The notes: generated by a model not told the origin, from the letters alone. Counted from the stretch's first letter, positions 27,123 to 36,173 are shown. The stretch: DNA of 64,000 bases from Emticicia sp. C21 (GCF_003418935.1 NZ_QVMT01000004.1:310282-374281), one strand, 5' to 3'. Numbers and translations are program-made.

Positions 27123-29555
27123 TCAGGAAGCTTTCACTCGTTGCTGTTCACTTTCTGAGCCACCATTCTGGCGTACTTTCAGCGTCTGACCTTTGCTGAA
27201 TCTAAAGGCAAACGAAATGGTTACTACGCGGGTATCTAAATAACTAAACCAACTGGCCACAGCATTTTTGATATTACGAATATCTCCGCCAACCTGATTT
27301 GTATAAAACACATCATTTACATTCAGTCTTAAGGTACCTTTATCTTTCAGGATTTTTGTTGATACCCCTGCTCTGATAGAACCAATTGGAATAACAAGGA
27401 ATTGGCCTGATAATACTTTGGTCTGATAAGAACCTGCCAATTCGGCACTCCATTTTTTGTTGATAACAAACTGGTTGGTTGGCACAACTACCCAAAACCA
27501 ACGTGAATCGTTGAGGGTTTCGGTATAAATCGGACTTTCAAATTTGTTATTCAAATAAGCTGTATACAATTGAAGTGTCCACCATTTTTGTATCTTGAAG
27601 GTACCGTTTACTTCTACTCCATAAGAAATCTGCTTCGCAAAATTACCCGGGCGACTATAATAAATATTTCCTCTTTGCTCGTTAGTCTCCGAAATTACAT
27701 TGTTCGATTGGCTATACTGCAAAGTCGTTGTTACCATATTATTATAGGTATATGATAACTCTGCATTATATGAGAAAGTAGGTTGTAGGAACGGATTACC
27801 ACCATAATAGGTAAATCTATCCATCGGATATGTAAACGGATTCATATCCCTATAATTAGGGCGGTCGATACGTCTGCCGATTGACAAGCCTATTACGTGT
27901 TTAGAAGCTGAATCGATTTTATATTGTGTGTAAAAAGTAGGGAAAAGGTTGGTATAATTTCTTTTGAATGAAGAGTCTTTCACAACTATATTGCCTAACT
28001 GGTTGCCGACGATGCTGGTATTCTCCAGGCGTAGACCTGCCTGAATTGAGATTTTCTTGAAGTCTCTTGAATAATTCAGATAGACAGCATTGATATTTTC
28101 TTTGTATTGAAAATTATTCGAAAAAGTATAATTCGGCACTTTCTGATCATCCACCACATCGTAGAAATCGGCAATGTTTCCCGTTTTCACAAAGCTTGTC
28201 TTAGCTCCTGCTTCAATTCTTCCACCTTTGGCAAGCGGATTAAGATAATCAATCTTTGCAGCTCTGATACTAATGTCAGATGGCAGGTTTGATTCTAAAA
28301 TACTTTTGTTAATCAGACCCCCATCAGGGTTCAGGTTTTTATTTTCAAGTCTTTGCTCAACCTTTGATTTATAAACTATATTATCAAGGTTGACTGATAT
28401 TTCTCTGCCTTTCGTATTCAATTGATGAGTCATATTCAGATTTACACTACCGTTTTTAAACAGAATATCCGTTGGATTATAGGCATCAACCAGGCCAGTT
28501 ATTTCGTTCTGTCCGTTTCTGATAGCAGCTTTATTTGTCAGATTCCTACTTGATGGGTTAATGAAACCGCTCAATGCTACACCTATTGTAGTCTTTTTGG
28601 TTATGTAATAATCAAGCCCTAATTTCAGGTTATTGCTCCTGTTAGTAGGTCTGATATACGAATTCTGAATGAATGTTGAACTGAGTTGTCCTTCAGGTGT
28701 AAAGTACTTACGGGTAATGGTTAAGTCCTGATAGCTACTATTTTGATTGGCACTCAGATTGGAAAAGAAGTTGAATTTATTAATGCGGTAATTGAAATTA
28801 AAGCTATTGTTGGTACGCATAAAACGCCCTTGTCCGTAAGACAGATTCAAGCCGCCATTCATACCTCTGGCAAGGTTTTTCTTCAAGCGGATATTAATCA
28901 CCCCGGAATTTCCTGCGGCATCATATTTGGCAGGCGGATTAGTCATGATTTCAATAGATTCGATAGTAGATGAGGGAATTGTACGTAAGTAATTGGCTAG
29001 ATCAGAAGCTGATAGATAGGTAGGCTTATCATCAACAAAGACCACTACTCCACCCTTTCCTCTAAGTGAAATATTACCATTTATATCAACAGTTACACCC
29101 GGTGCTTTTTCCAGTACTTCAAGCGAAGTTACCCCTGCATTGCTGATTAAAGCTTCCGGATTAATAACAGTTCGATCAATTTTCTGCACAACGAAAGCTT
29201 TCTGTGCTGTTACAGCCACCTCTTGCAGTTCGTTCGTGCTGTTGGTAAGCGTAATACTTCCTAAATCGATGGTAGAATTTTGTGCATTTAAAATGATTTT
29301 TCCGGAAGTATATTTATTCATACCTACAAAACTTACCTCTACTAATAGTGTATCATACTTTAGTTTTTCAAATTCAAATTTGCCATCTACATCTGTAAAA
29401 GAAGATTTTAAAATCCCTTTCTGGCCTTTTGATAGTATAATAGTTGCTCCGACCACTGCCTCTTTTTTGTCGTCTTTTATAAGGCCTTTAATAGTTCCGT
29501 TTTGTGCCTGGGCTAAGCTTGTGATGAAGAATAAAAAGAATAGTTTTTTGTACAT
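27123..29555 (-). CDS. TonB-dependent receptor-like outer-membrane beta-barrel protein
   Basis: This 810-residue protein has a signal peptide (FFLFFITSLAQAQ). A carboxypeptidase-D regulatory-like domain follows at about 20-110 (GTIKGLIKDDKKEAVVGAT). Then comes a plug domain at about 125-225 with TSLEVLEKAPGVTVDINGN and AKYDAAGNSGVINIRLKK-like motifs. A long barrel of the 'outer membrane beta-barrel family' occupies the rest. Such proteins are related to SusC/TonB receptors, but the ligand is not readable, and no SusD partner or TonB is next to it. A 43-residue membrane peptide is encoded just upstream on the same strand (51-bp gap). Confidence 0.9.
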   Translation of the reverse strand: MYKKLFFLFFITSLAQAQNGTIKGLIKDDKKEAVVGATIILSKGQKGILKSSFTDVDGKFEFEKLKYDTLLVEVSFVGMNKYTSGKIILNAQNSTIDLGSITLTNSTNELQEVAVTAQKAFVVQKIDRTVINPEALISNAGVTSLEVLEKAPGVTVDINGNISLRGKGGVVVFVDDKPTYLSASDLANYLRTIPSSTIESIEIMTNPPAKYDAAGNSGVINIRLKKNLARGMNGGLNLSYGQGRFMRTNNSFNFNYRINKFNFFSNLSANQNSSYQDLTITRKYFTPEGQLSSTFIQNSYIRPTNRSNNLKLGLDYYITKKTTIGVALSGFINPSSRNLTNKAAIRNGQNEITGLVDAYNPTDILFKNGSVNLNMTHQLNTKGREISVNLDNIVYKSKVEQRLENKNLNPDGGLINKSILESNLPSDISIRAAKIDYLNPLAKGGRIEAGAKTSFVKTGNIADFYDVVDDQKVPNYTFSNNFQYKENINAVYLNYSRDFKKISIQAGLRLENTSIVGNQLGNIVVKDSSFKRNYTNLFPTFYTQYKIDSASKHVIGLSIGRRIDRPNYRDMNPFTYPMDRFTYYGGNPFLQPTFSYNAELSYTYNNMVTTTLQYSQSNNVISETNEQRGNIYYSRPGNFAKQISYGVEVNGTFKIQKWWTLQLYTAYLNNKFESPIYTETLNDSRWFWVVVPTNQFVINKKWSAELAGSYQTKVLSGQFLVIPIGSIRAGVSTKILKDKGTLRLNVNDVFYTNQVGGDIRNIKNAVASWFSYLDTRVVTISFAFRFSKGQTLKVRQNGGSESEQQRVKAS

Positions 29556-29606
29556 AATTTGTTGTATGCGCTTAATTTAGGTTGGTAATAAAGATTGCAT
29601 GGATGA

Positions 29607-29738
29607 TTAATGGAGTACTACAAAGAGCCATTGACCTGTTGAATATCCGGCTTTAAAAATGGCAATAGCACCCCCAACAATGAGCAGTGGCAGCATGAAT
29701 TGGAGAAATTGCGATTCATGTAATTCTTGTTTTTTCAT
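29607..29738 (-). CDS. 43-residue single-span membrane peptide
   Basis: This short open frame reads MKKQELHESQFLQFMLPLLI at its start. The hydrophobic stretch continues to about residue 30, followed by AGYSTGQWLFVVLH. It has a charged polar N-terminus, one membrane segment (about 12-30) and an ordinary stop codon. The amino-acid pattern is that of a real small membrane protein. It lies 51 bp before the beta-barrel gene on the same strand and may be in the same transcript. The family is not recognised; a membrane or peptide accessory role is only a guess. Confidence 0.55.
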   Translation of the reverse strand: MKKQELHESQFLQFMLPLLIVGGAIAIFKAGYSTGQWLFVVLH

Positions 29739-29969
29739 AATTGTATAAGATTGTGATTATAAAGAGAAAATGCAAATACACCGGAGGAATAGCCAATTTT
29801 TATCTTGGCGTAAGTGGGGAGTATAGCTTTTTCATAATTTTCTTCAAAGAAAATGCTATTTCAGTTTTTCGGCAGGTTGTTTTTGATAAAAGGTTATTTT
29901 CTATGAAGAACGAAAATACATTTCATGAAACCACCTATCTGATATTAGCAAATACTCTATATTTGTTTT

Positions 29970-30599
29970 ATGCAAAACCTCTTTCCATCTACCGAACTTC
30001 AATTAACGCATGCTAAAGTCAGCGTTGAAGAAATGTATAGGGCACTTAATCAGGTTCAGCAAAATAACCTAGCAGGTTTGTTAGTACCTCCTTTCTGGGT
30101 AAAAAAAATATATAGAGATTGGGGTGCTGATAATCAGGCCAATCTTGGAACAGTCGTTGGTTTTCCACTTGGCTATCAGCGTACAGAGGTAAAACAGTTA
30201 GAAACAGAGCTAGCTTTGAAGGATGGTGCTACTGATATTGAAGTAATGCTCAACACCTCAGCCTGGTTTTCAAACCAGAATAATTGGGTGAAGATAGAAT
30301 TTGCCAAATTAGGTAAGCTGATACATCAACAAGAAGCATTTTTCACAGTTGCTATTGATGCTTCATATTTTGATACCATTAATCTGCAACTTGCCATAAA
30401 AGATGCTATTGACGCAGGTGTTGATTATATAAAAATCTATCAGCCTTTTAATCTTGTGCAGTCTTTACAAATCAAACAATGTATTCCGGATAGTGTGGGT
30501 TTAAAGATTTTTGCTGATAATGCCGCTTTAACAGAGATGCAGCAATTGATTGATGCAGGAATAGAGCGAATAGTTCTTACTGAATTTCTACTAAAATAA
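29970..30599 (+). CDS. deoC: Deoxyribose-phosphate aldolase-like protein (DeoC family)
   Basis: This is a 209-residue class I aldolase that aligns along its length with DeoC: GTVVGFPLGYQ then ALKDGATDIEVML. The Schiff-base Lys is Lys155 in DYIKIYQPF, and the second catalytic Lys is Lys179 in VGLKIFAD. Residue 91 is Glu where E. coli has the proton-relay Asp. The phosphate-binding signatures TSTG and PAGGVR are replaced. The likely role is cleavage of 2-deoxyribose-5-phosphate or a related sugar phosphate. TATATTTG at 29958-29965 is only 5 bp from the ATG, so the promoter or start may be elsewhere. Confidence 0.75.
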   Translation: MQNLFPSTELQLTHAKVSVEEMYRALNQVQQNNLAGLLVPPFWVKKIYRDWGADNQANLGTVVGFPLGYQRTEVKQLETELALKDGATDIEVMLNTSAWFSNQNNWVKIEFAKLGKLIHQQEAFFTVAIDASYFDTINLQLAIKDAIDAGVDYIKIYQPFNLVQSLQIKQCIPDSVGLKIFADNAALTEMQQLIDAGIERIVLTEFLLK

Positions 30600-30613
30600 T
30601 ATTTCTTTGCTTC

Positions 30614-30674
30614 GCTTGCAAATATTATGCAAGCATACTATTTTTGCTCATATATCACGATTGTTTAAATCGTG
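30614..30674. other. Two small hairpins between deoC and the Fe-S protein gene
   Basis: The first hairpin has a 7-bp stem (30614-30620 with 30628-30634), followed about 6 nt later by TTTTT, and could be a weak terminator for deoC. The second has a 7-bp stem (30656-30662 with 30668-30674) and lies just before the next gene. Confidence 0.35.
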
Positions 30675-30689
30675 TAAAGCAACGAAACT

Positions 30690-31484
30690 ATGGCAGATAC
30701 TATTGAATATAAAGTGCCCACTATGGCCGAAATGGCCATGAACGGACAAGCGCCTGAAATTCTTTTCTGGGTAGGTTGCGCAGGTTCTTTCGACGACCGT
30801 TATAAAAAAGTAACCATTGCTTTTGTCAAAATTCTGAATAAAATCGGGGTTAATTTTGCTGTTTTAGGTACAGAAGAAAGTTGCACAGGAGACCCAGCCC
30901 GCAGAGCCGGCAACGAGTTTACTTTCCAGATGCTGGCGCAGCAAAACATTCAGGTTCTGAATGGATATGGGGTAAAAAAAATAGTAACTGCCTGCCCCCA
31001 CTGCTTTAATATCCTGAAAAACGAATATCCCGAATTAGGTGGTACATACGAAGTTATTCACCATTCTCAATATCTTCAACAATTAATCAACGAAGGCAAA
31101 GTAAAAGTAGAAGGTGGTGGCACTTTCAAAGGTCAGAAAATCACCTACCATGACTCCTGCTATTTAGGCCGGGCTAATGAGGTTTACGAAGCGCCACGCC
31201 AGGTACTGGAAATATTAGATGCCGAGTTGGTAGAAATGAAACGTTGCCGCACTAACGGGCTATGCTGTGGTGCCGGAGGTGCACAAATGTTTAAAGAGCC
31301 AGAAAAAGGGTTTAAGGATATTAATGTGGAACGTACTGAAGAAGCTCTGGCAACAGGTGCTAAAACCATAGCAGTAGCCTGTCCTTTCTGCATGACAATG
31401 ATTTCTGATGGTGTAAAGAATAAAGAAAAAGAACATGAGGTAAAGGTCTATGATTTGGCAGAATTGCTAATTCAAACATTGTAG
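30690..31484 (+). CDS. (Fe-S)-binding protein with two CCG (cysteine-rich) domains
   Basis: This is a 264-residue protein of the HdrB/GlpC/LutA-type cysteine-rich family. Cys motifs are WVGCAGSFDDRY near residue 28, CPHCF near 104, HDSCYLGR near 156, CCGAGG near 192, and CPFC near 232. Together these form two CCG domains that hold an unusual Fe-S cluster. Such subunits pass electrons in oxidoreductase complexes and are usually encoded next to a ferredoxin-type partner. None is seen here, so the partner must be elsewhere or already lost. It could form one transcript with the next gene (65-bp gap). Confidence 0.88.
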   Translation: MADTIEYKVPTMAEMAMNGQAPEILFWVGCAGSFDDRYKKVTIAFVKILNKIGVNFAVLGTEESCTGDPARRAGNEFTFQMLAQQNIQVLNGYGVKKIVTACPHCFNILKNEYPELGGTYEVIHHSQYLQQLINEGKVKVEGGGTFKGQKITYHDSCYLGRANEVYEAPRQVLEILDAELVEMKRCRTNGLCCGAGGAQMFKEPEKGFKDINVERTEEALATGAKTIAVACPFCMTMISDGVKNKEKEHEVKVYDLAELLIQTL

Positions 31485-31549
31485 TTCGCTTCCTGACAGA
31501 ACTTTTACAGGCGTATCGAATGTTTAGCTAACAGAATAAAACCTGTATT

Positions 31550-32056
31550 ATGTATATTTCTTTTGAACAAATCCCTCAAAGCGCTCGTATCTGGGTTTAT
31601 CAGGCCAATCGCACCTTAACTGATGCAGAAATCAGTGATATAGAAACCACTTTAAAGCCGGCCGTAAGCCAATGGGCAGCTCATGGAGCCTCATTATTAG
31701 CATCAGTAAAAGTATTGTATAATCGCTTTGTGGTGATTGCGTTGGATGAAAATCAGAACGAAGCCAGTGGTTGTTCGATTGATGCTTCTACACGTTGGTT
31801 CGTAGAATTAGGCAATCGCCTTAACATTGATTTCTTCGACCGTTCGCAGGCTTATATTGATGGAGACGAAATCAAAACCTTTTCGATTTTCCAACCCAAA
31901 AAAGCGATTGAAAGCGGGCTTATTTCTGCCGATACTATCCTCTTTGTTAATAACAATAATCTTCACACATTAGCTGATTTATCTACCCAATGGAAAGTAC
32001 GTGCTTCAGAAAGCTATCTTAAAAGGTTTTTCAACAACGTAGGTTCATTAGCATAA
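31550..32056 (+). CDS. Conserved Bacteroidota protein of unknown function
   Basis: This 168-residue soluble protein has no signal peptide. Homologues in Bacteroidota are often labelled 'ABC transporter ATPase', but there is no Walker A, Walker B or signature motif, so that label should not be used. Conserved-looking features are the opening MYISFEQIPQSARIWVYQAN and SGCSIDASTRWFVELG around residues 74-89. The compact alpha/beta pattern gives no catalytic hint. It lies 22 bp before the luciferase-like monooxygenase gene and is probably co-transcribed. Confidence 0.75.
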   Translation: MYISFEQIPQSARIWVYQANRTLTDAEISDIETTLKPAVSQWAAHGASLLASVKVLYNRFVVIALDENQNEASGCSIDASTRWFVELGNRLNIDFFDRSQAYIDGDEIKTFSIFQPKKAIESGLISADTILFVNNNNLHTLADLSTQWKVRASESYLKRFFNNVGSLA

Positions 32057-32078
32057 ATCAAACTTCTCTTTACAGACT

Positions 32079-33119
32079 ATGGAATTAGGTATTAGTACAT
32101 TTGGAGAAGTACACGCTGACGGAGTAGCAGGCAAAGCAGTTAACGCCCATATACGTATGCAGGAATTGATAGCTGAAGGCAAACTGGCCGATGAAGTGGG
32201 TTTAGATGTATTTGCCGTAGGCGAACATCACCGTCCGGATTTTATTATTTCTGCTCCTGAAGTAGCTTTGGCTGCCATTGCAGCCGTTACCAAAAATATA
32301 CGTTTGTCTAGCTCGGTAACTGTTTTAAGTTCTGCGGACCCGGTTCGTACCTTTCAGAATTTCTCTACCTTAGACCTTATTTCTAATGGTCGGGCAGAAA
32401 TCCTAGCAGGCAGAGGGTCATTTATTGAGTCTTTCCCATTATTTGGTTATAGTCTTGACGATTATAATGAGTTATTTATTGAAAAACTTGACTTGCTTAC
32501 CAGGATTAACCAATCTGAGATAATTTCTTGGAAAGGTAAATTCAGAGCACCTATTCACCAATTAGGTGTTTATCCCCGCCCTATTCAGGAAGCACTTCCG
32601 ATATGGTTGGCTGTAGGTGGGACTCCAGCTTCTGCTATAAGAGCAGGCAAGATGAACCTTCCTATGACTCTCGCTATTCTGGGTGGTCGACCAAGCCAAT
32701 ATGTATCGTTTGTGAATCTTTATAAGCAATCGTACAAAGCAGCAGGGCACGACCCGGCTAAATTTCAATTAGGCATTAACTCACAATTTTATATTGCAGA
32801 AACCTCTCAGCAAGCTGAAGATGAATTCTGGCCATCGTATGAGAAGCTAATGAATCGTGTAGGTAAAGAAAGAGGATGGTCGCCTATTACCCGTGAGCAT
32901 TTTGAATATCTTTGCATGCCTGATGGACCTTTGTTTGTGGGTAGTCCACAACAGGTGATTGATAAGATTCTTTATCAAGCCGACCTCTTTAATCATACAC
33001 GTTTTCTGGCACAAATGGTAAAGGGCGATATTCCTCATGCCAAAATCATGAAAGCCATTGAGTTGTTTGGTACAGAGGTTGCTCCGGCGGTCAGAAAGGC
33101 TTTGAATGCAGCTCAATAG
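32079..33119 (+). CDS. LLM-class flavin-dependent oxidoreductase (luciferase-like)
   Basis: This is a 346-residue TIM-barrel flavin monooxygenase of the bacterial luciferase superfamily. Family points are FAVGEHHRPDFIISAPEVAL near residues 46-65, VLSSADPVRTFQNFSTLDLI near 86-105, and RAEILAGRGSF near 108. Enzymes of this subgroup oxidise small organic substrates with FMNH2 or F420-type cofactors; the actual substrate is unknown. It is 22 bp after the conserved hypothetical gene and 25 bp before msrC. Confidence 0.9.
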   Translation: MELGISTFGEVHADGVAGKAVNAHIRMQELIAEGKLADEVGLDVFAVGEHHRPDFIISAPEVALAAIAAVTKNIRLSSSVTVLSSADPVRTFQNFSTLDLISNGRAEILAGRGSFIESFPLFGYSLDDYNELFIEKLDLLTRINQSEIISWKGKFRAPIHQLGVYPRPIQEALPIWLAVGGTPASAIRAGKMNLPMTLAILGGRPSQYVSFVNLYKQSYKAAGHDPAKFQLGINSQFYIAETSQQAEDEFWPSYEKLMNRVGKERGWSPITREHFEYLCMPDGPLFVGSPQQVIDKILYQADLFNHTRFLAQMVKGDIPHAKIMKAIELFGTEVAPAVRKALNAAQ

Positions 33120-33144
33120 ATTATTATTTTTATTATCAGAAATT

Positions 33145-33636
33145 ATGGCAGAAACCTTATATATACCTCAGACCACCGCACGCAAAGAAATTTATGAAAG
33201 CCTGTTACCACAGGTAGAGGGCTTGATAAGCGGTGAAACAGATACTATTGCCAATCTGGCAAATTTAGCCGCTGTGCTGAAAGAAGCTTTTAGCTTTTTC
33301 TGGGTAGGTTTTTATATTAAAAAAGAAAATCAATTGGTTTTGGGACCGTTTCAAGGACCAATCGCGTGTACACGTATCAATTTCAATAAAGGGGTTTGTG
33401 GTTATTGTTATCGTACCAAAGAAACGGTGATTGTACCTAATGTAGATGAGTTTCCGGGACATATTGCTTGTAGTTCAGCTTCGAAATCAGAAATTGTTGT
33501 ACCTGTTTTTGACCATACAGGTGAGGTACTCATGGTATTGGATGTAGACAGTGATGAATTAAATGATTTCTCGGAGGATGATAAAGTGGGTTTGGAGAAA
33601 ATGATGAAATTATTAGAAAAGACTTTTACGGTATAA
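33145..33636 (+). CDS. msrC: Free methionine-(R)-sulfoxide reductase (GAF type)
   Basis: This 163-residue GAF-domain enzyme reduces free L-methionine-(R)-sulfoxide. The three family cysteines are present: Cys75 in IACTRI, Cys85 in KGVCGYC, and Cys109 in FPGHIACSSAS, with the SEIVVP strand after it. The start at 33145 (MAETLYIP) is used because the longer frame runs back into the previous gene. The gene is separated from the preceding LLM gene by 25 bp and from the precorrin-2 dehydrogenase gene by 1 bp, suggesting translational coupling. Confidence 0.93.
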   Translation: MAETLYIPQTTARKEIYESLLPQVEGLISGETDTIANLANLAAVLKEAFSFFWVGFYIKKENQLVLGPFQGPIACTRINFNKGVCGYCYRTKETVIVPNVDEFPGHIACSSASKSEIVVPVFDHTGEVLMVLDVDSDELNDFSEDDKVGLEKMMKLLEKTFTV

Positions 33637-33637
33637 A

Positions 33638-34207
33638 ATGAATAATCTGTTCCCCATATTTTTAAAACTGGAAGAACTACATACCTTGATTGTAGGAGGT
33701 GGAAATGTGGGGCTTGAAAAATTAGAAGCGGTTTTACGTAATTCACCTAAAGCAAAAATTACCTTAGTAGCACCTGAAATCAAGGACGAAATCAAGGCAT
33801 TGGCAGAAAGTCATAACCTAAGTTTGATTTTTGAGAAGTATGATAATAAATACCTTGAAGGTATAGATATAGTCATTGCAGGTACGGATAATAAAGCTGT
33901 TAATCAACAGGTTCAACAGGATTGTAAGGTCAGAAAAATTTTGGTAAACATTGCCGATACGCCTGATTTATGTGATTTCTATCTGAGTTCAGTGGTAGTA
34001 AAAGATGATTTGAAAATAGCGATTTCAACTAATGGTAAGTCTCCTACTTTTGCCAAGCGTTTTCGTGAGGTATTAGAAGAAATATTGCCTGATGCATTGC
34101 AGGAAACCTTAGATAATCTGCAAAGCATCAGAAACAAGCTAAAAGGTGATTTTCAGGATAAAGTACAGAAATTGAATGAGATTACTAAAGTGATGCGGGG
34201 TGAATAG
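33638..34207 (+). CDS. Precorrin-2 dehydrogenase / sirohydrochlorin ferrochelatase (CysG N-terminal type)
   Basis: This 189-residue protein matches the Met8/SirC/CysG-B domain, which oxidises precorrin-2 and inserts iron to make siroheme. The NAD-binding motif is IVGGGNVGLEKLE at 19-31. The family segment STNGKSPTFAKRFREVLEE lies near residues 131-149. It is a stand-alone dehydrogenase without the methyltransferase half of CysG. It is 1 bp after msrC, so the two are likely coupled. Siroheme serves sulfite and nitrite reductases, so the pairing with a sulfoxide reductase points to sulfur metabolism, though this is inference. Confidence 0.93.
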   Translation: MNNLFPIFLKLEELHTLIVGGGNVGLEKLEAVLRNSPKAKITLVAPEIKDEIKALAESHNLSLIFEKYDNKYLEGIDIVIAGTDNKAVNQQVQQDCKVRKILVNIADTPDLCDFYLSSVVVKDDLKIAISTNGKSPTFAKRFREVLEEILPDALQETLDNLQSIRNKLKGDFQDKVQKLNEITKVMRGE

Positions 34208-34243
34208 TAATTATTTTAATTTCTTTACGATTGAAATAATTAG

Positions 34244-34392
34244 TCCCTTAGGGACGATATATCGGTAGAAAATATAAAGTTATGAAGTTGAAGTCCCGTA
34301 GGGACGATATATTAAAAATAATATATCGTCCCTACGGGACTTCATTTAATATCAAATCAGGAAGTTTCTACCAATATATTATCCCTACGGGA
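34244..34392. repeat. Nested inverted-repeat element between convergent genes
   Basis: An inner hairpin has a perfect 26-bp stem (34289-34314 with 34319-34344) and a 4-nt loop. It is framed by outer arms at 34244-34271 and 34365-34392 that match 24 of 28 positions as an inverted repeat. The unit sequence contains TCCCGTAGGGACGATATAT four times in alternating orientation. The element fills the 205-bp gap between the precorrin-2 dehydrogenase gene and the convergent ABC exporter gene. It has no open frame. It could stop transcription from both sides. Dispersed repeats of this type occur in Cytophagales. Confidence 0.8.
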
Positions 34393-34412
34393 TACAGTAC
34401 AAATTTATTATT

Positions 34413-36173
34413 TCACGCTACTGCCAACGTATTCTTTCTTTCCCCAATCTGTTGTCTCCACATGGCATAGTACAATCCTTTTTCGGCTAATAGTTCTTCG
34501 TGTTTACCTACTTCAATAATCTGCCCCTGCTCTAATACAAAGATTCTATCGGCGTGCATAACTGTACTTAAACGGTGGGCAATCATTACTGTAATATAAT
34601 CACCTTGCGCCGTAACAGCTTTTACTGTATTGGTAATTTCCTCTTCTGTTAATGAATCCAAGGCTGAGGTGGCTTCGTCAAATACAAAGATTTTCGGATT
34701 TCTCAATAAGGCTCTTGCAATAGAAAGGCGTTGTTTTTCACCTCCCGAAATTTTGATACCTCCCTCACCTATAACCGTATCGATACCATTATCCGCACGA
34801 GCTAGTAGTGTCTGGCAAGCCGACTTTTCTAACACATCCATAATCTCTTTATCGGTAGCATTCGGTTGTGCGAAAAGAAGGTTTTCTTTAATGGTGCCCG
34901 AGAACAATTGAGTATCCTGCGTTACAAACCCAATCTGTGAGCGTAATTCTTCGATATTGATTTCGTCTGCCGGAAGATTATTATAATAAATCGTCCCGTG
35001 TGATGGATTGTATAGGCCTACCAGCAGTTTTACCAGAGTTGTTTTACCTGAACCTGATGGCCCTACAAACGCCACGGTTTCGCCCTCTTTCACTTCAAAA
35101 TTCACATGATCTAAGGCGTTGGTGTGGGCCGACAGATGCTTGAAAGTCACATTTTCAAATTGCAAATAGCTCACTGTGCCCAAATGCGTTGGAAATTCAG
35201 GAGTAACTTCAATTGGTTTCTGTAATAATTTATCGAAATTATTCAAAGATGCTTCCGCTTCCCGATAGGCTATAATCACATTGCCGATTTCCTGCATTGG
35301 GCCAAAAACGAAGAATGAATAGAATTGTAAGCTCAAAAGCTGCCCTACGGTCATTTGTTCTCTGAAAATCAAGAATAATAATACAAACAAGATACACTGA
35401 CGCAGGAAGTTCACAAAAGTACCCTGCACAAAGCTGATACTACGAACCCCTCGCACTTTCTTCAACTCCAATTGCAGAATTTTAAAGGTATTCTGGTTCA
35501 GACGTTTAATTTCCTGTCCGGTTAATCCTAAACTCTTAATTAATTCAATATTGCGAAGAGATTCAGTAGTTGTTCCGGCTAAAGCCGTTGTCTCTTTCAC
35601 AATTACTTTTTGTATTTCCTTGATTTTTCTACTCAATACTCTGGTTAAAGCAGCCAATGCAAAAGCGCCAACGAAATAAATACCTATTAACCAAGAATTA
35701 ACACTTAATGAATAGATGGTCAGGAAGACAATACCTACCAAAGAAGTAAAGGCTACGTTAATAAACGAAGTAATAAATTTCTCGGAATCGGTTCGTACTT
35801 TCTGTAAAATCGAAAGCGTCTCGCCGCTTCTCTGGTCTTCAAATTGTTGATACGGTAGTTTCAGCGTGTGTTTTAGTCCATCAGTAAATACATTTGCGCC
35901 CAATTTCTGAATAATCATATTTACCATGTAGTCCTGCAATGTTTTGGCAATTCTACTCACCATTGCTACGCCAACGATAGCTAGCAACATCAACAATACA
36001 CCTTTCAGAAATTCGGGTTCGGTGTAATCTTTGGCACGATTGGCATATTTGTCAATAAGCTTTCCAAAGATATAAGGGTCAAGCAACGAAAAAGTTTGAT
36101 TGATAGCGGCTAAAAACAATGCCAGCACAACCTGCCAGCGGTAGCGGCTAAGATAATGTAAAAGAAGTTTCAT
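34413..36173 (-). CDS. ABC exporter, fused permease and ATPase (MsbA/MDR type)
   Basis: This 586-residue half-transporter has six membrane helices in residues 1-310, then an ATPase domain. Walker A is GPSGSGKTT near 375, the ABC signature is ISGGEKQRLSIARALL near 480, and Walker B is IFVFDEATSALDS just after. It presumably acts as a homodimer exporting lipid or drug from the inner membrane. It stands alone, so the substrate cannot be named. Its gene converges on the siroheme gene across the nested repeat at 34244. Confidence 0.95.
   Translation of the reverse strand: MKLLLHYLSRYRWQVVLALFLAAINQTFSLLDPYIFGKLIDKYANRAKDYTEPEFLKGVLLMLLAIVGVAMVSRIAKTLQDYMVNMIIQKLGANVFTDGLKHTLKLPYQQFEDQRSGETLSILQKVRTDSEKFITSFINVAFTSLVGIVFLTIYSLSVNSWLIGIYFVGAFALAALTRVLSRKIKEIQKVIVKETTALAGTTTESLRNIELIKSLGLTGQEIKRLNQNTFKILQLELKKVRGVRSISFVQGTFVNFLRQCILFVLLFLIFREQMTVGQLLSLQFYSFFVFGPMQEIGNVIIAYREAEASLNNFDKLLQKPIEVTPEFPTHLGTVSYLQFENVTFKHLSAHTNALDHVNFEVKEGETVAFVGPSGSGKTTLVKLLVGLYNPSHGTIYYNNLPADEINIEELRSQIGFVTQDTQLFSGTIKENLLFAQPNATDKEIMDVLEKSACQTLLARADNGIDTVIGEGGIKISGGEKQRLSIARALLRNPKIFVFDEATSALDSLTEEEITNTVKAVTAQGDYITVMIAHRLSTVMHADRIFVLEQGQIIEVGKHEELLAEKGLYYAMWRQQIGERKNTLAVA

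Noticed and set aside
29741-30016. Open frame of 91 codons overlapping deoC
   Set aside because: It overlaps the recognisable DeoC start in another frame and has no domain or promoter.
31550-32056. Label 'ABC transporter ATPase' used for homologues of this gene
   Set aside because: No Walker A, Walker B or signature sequence is present; kept as a conserved protein of unknown function.
34244-34392. Possible CRISPR array
   Set aside because: The units alternate in orientation and form palindromes; spacers are not of equal size and no cas genes are nearby.
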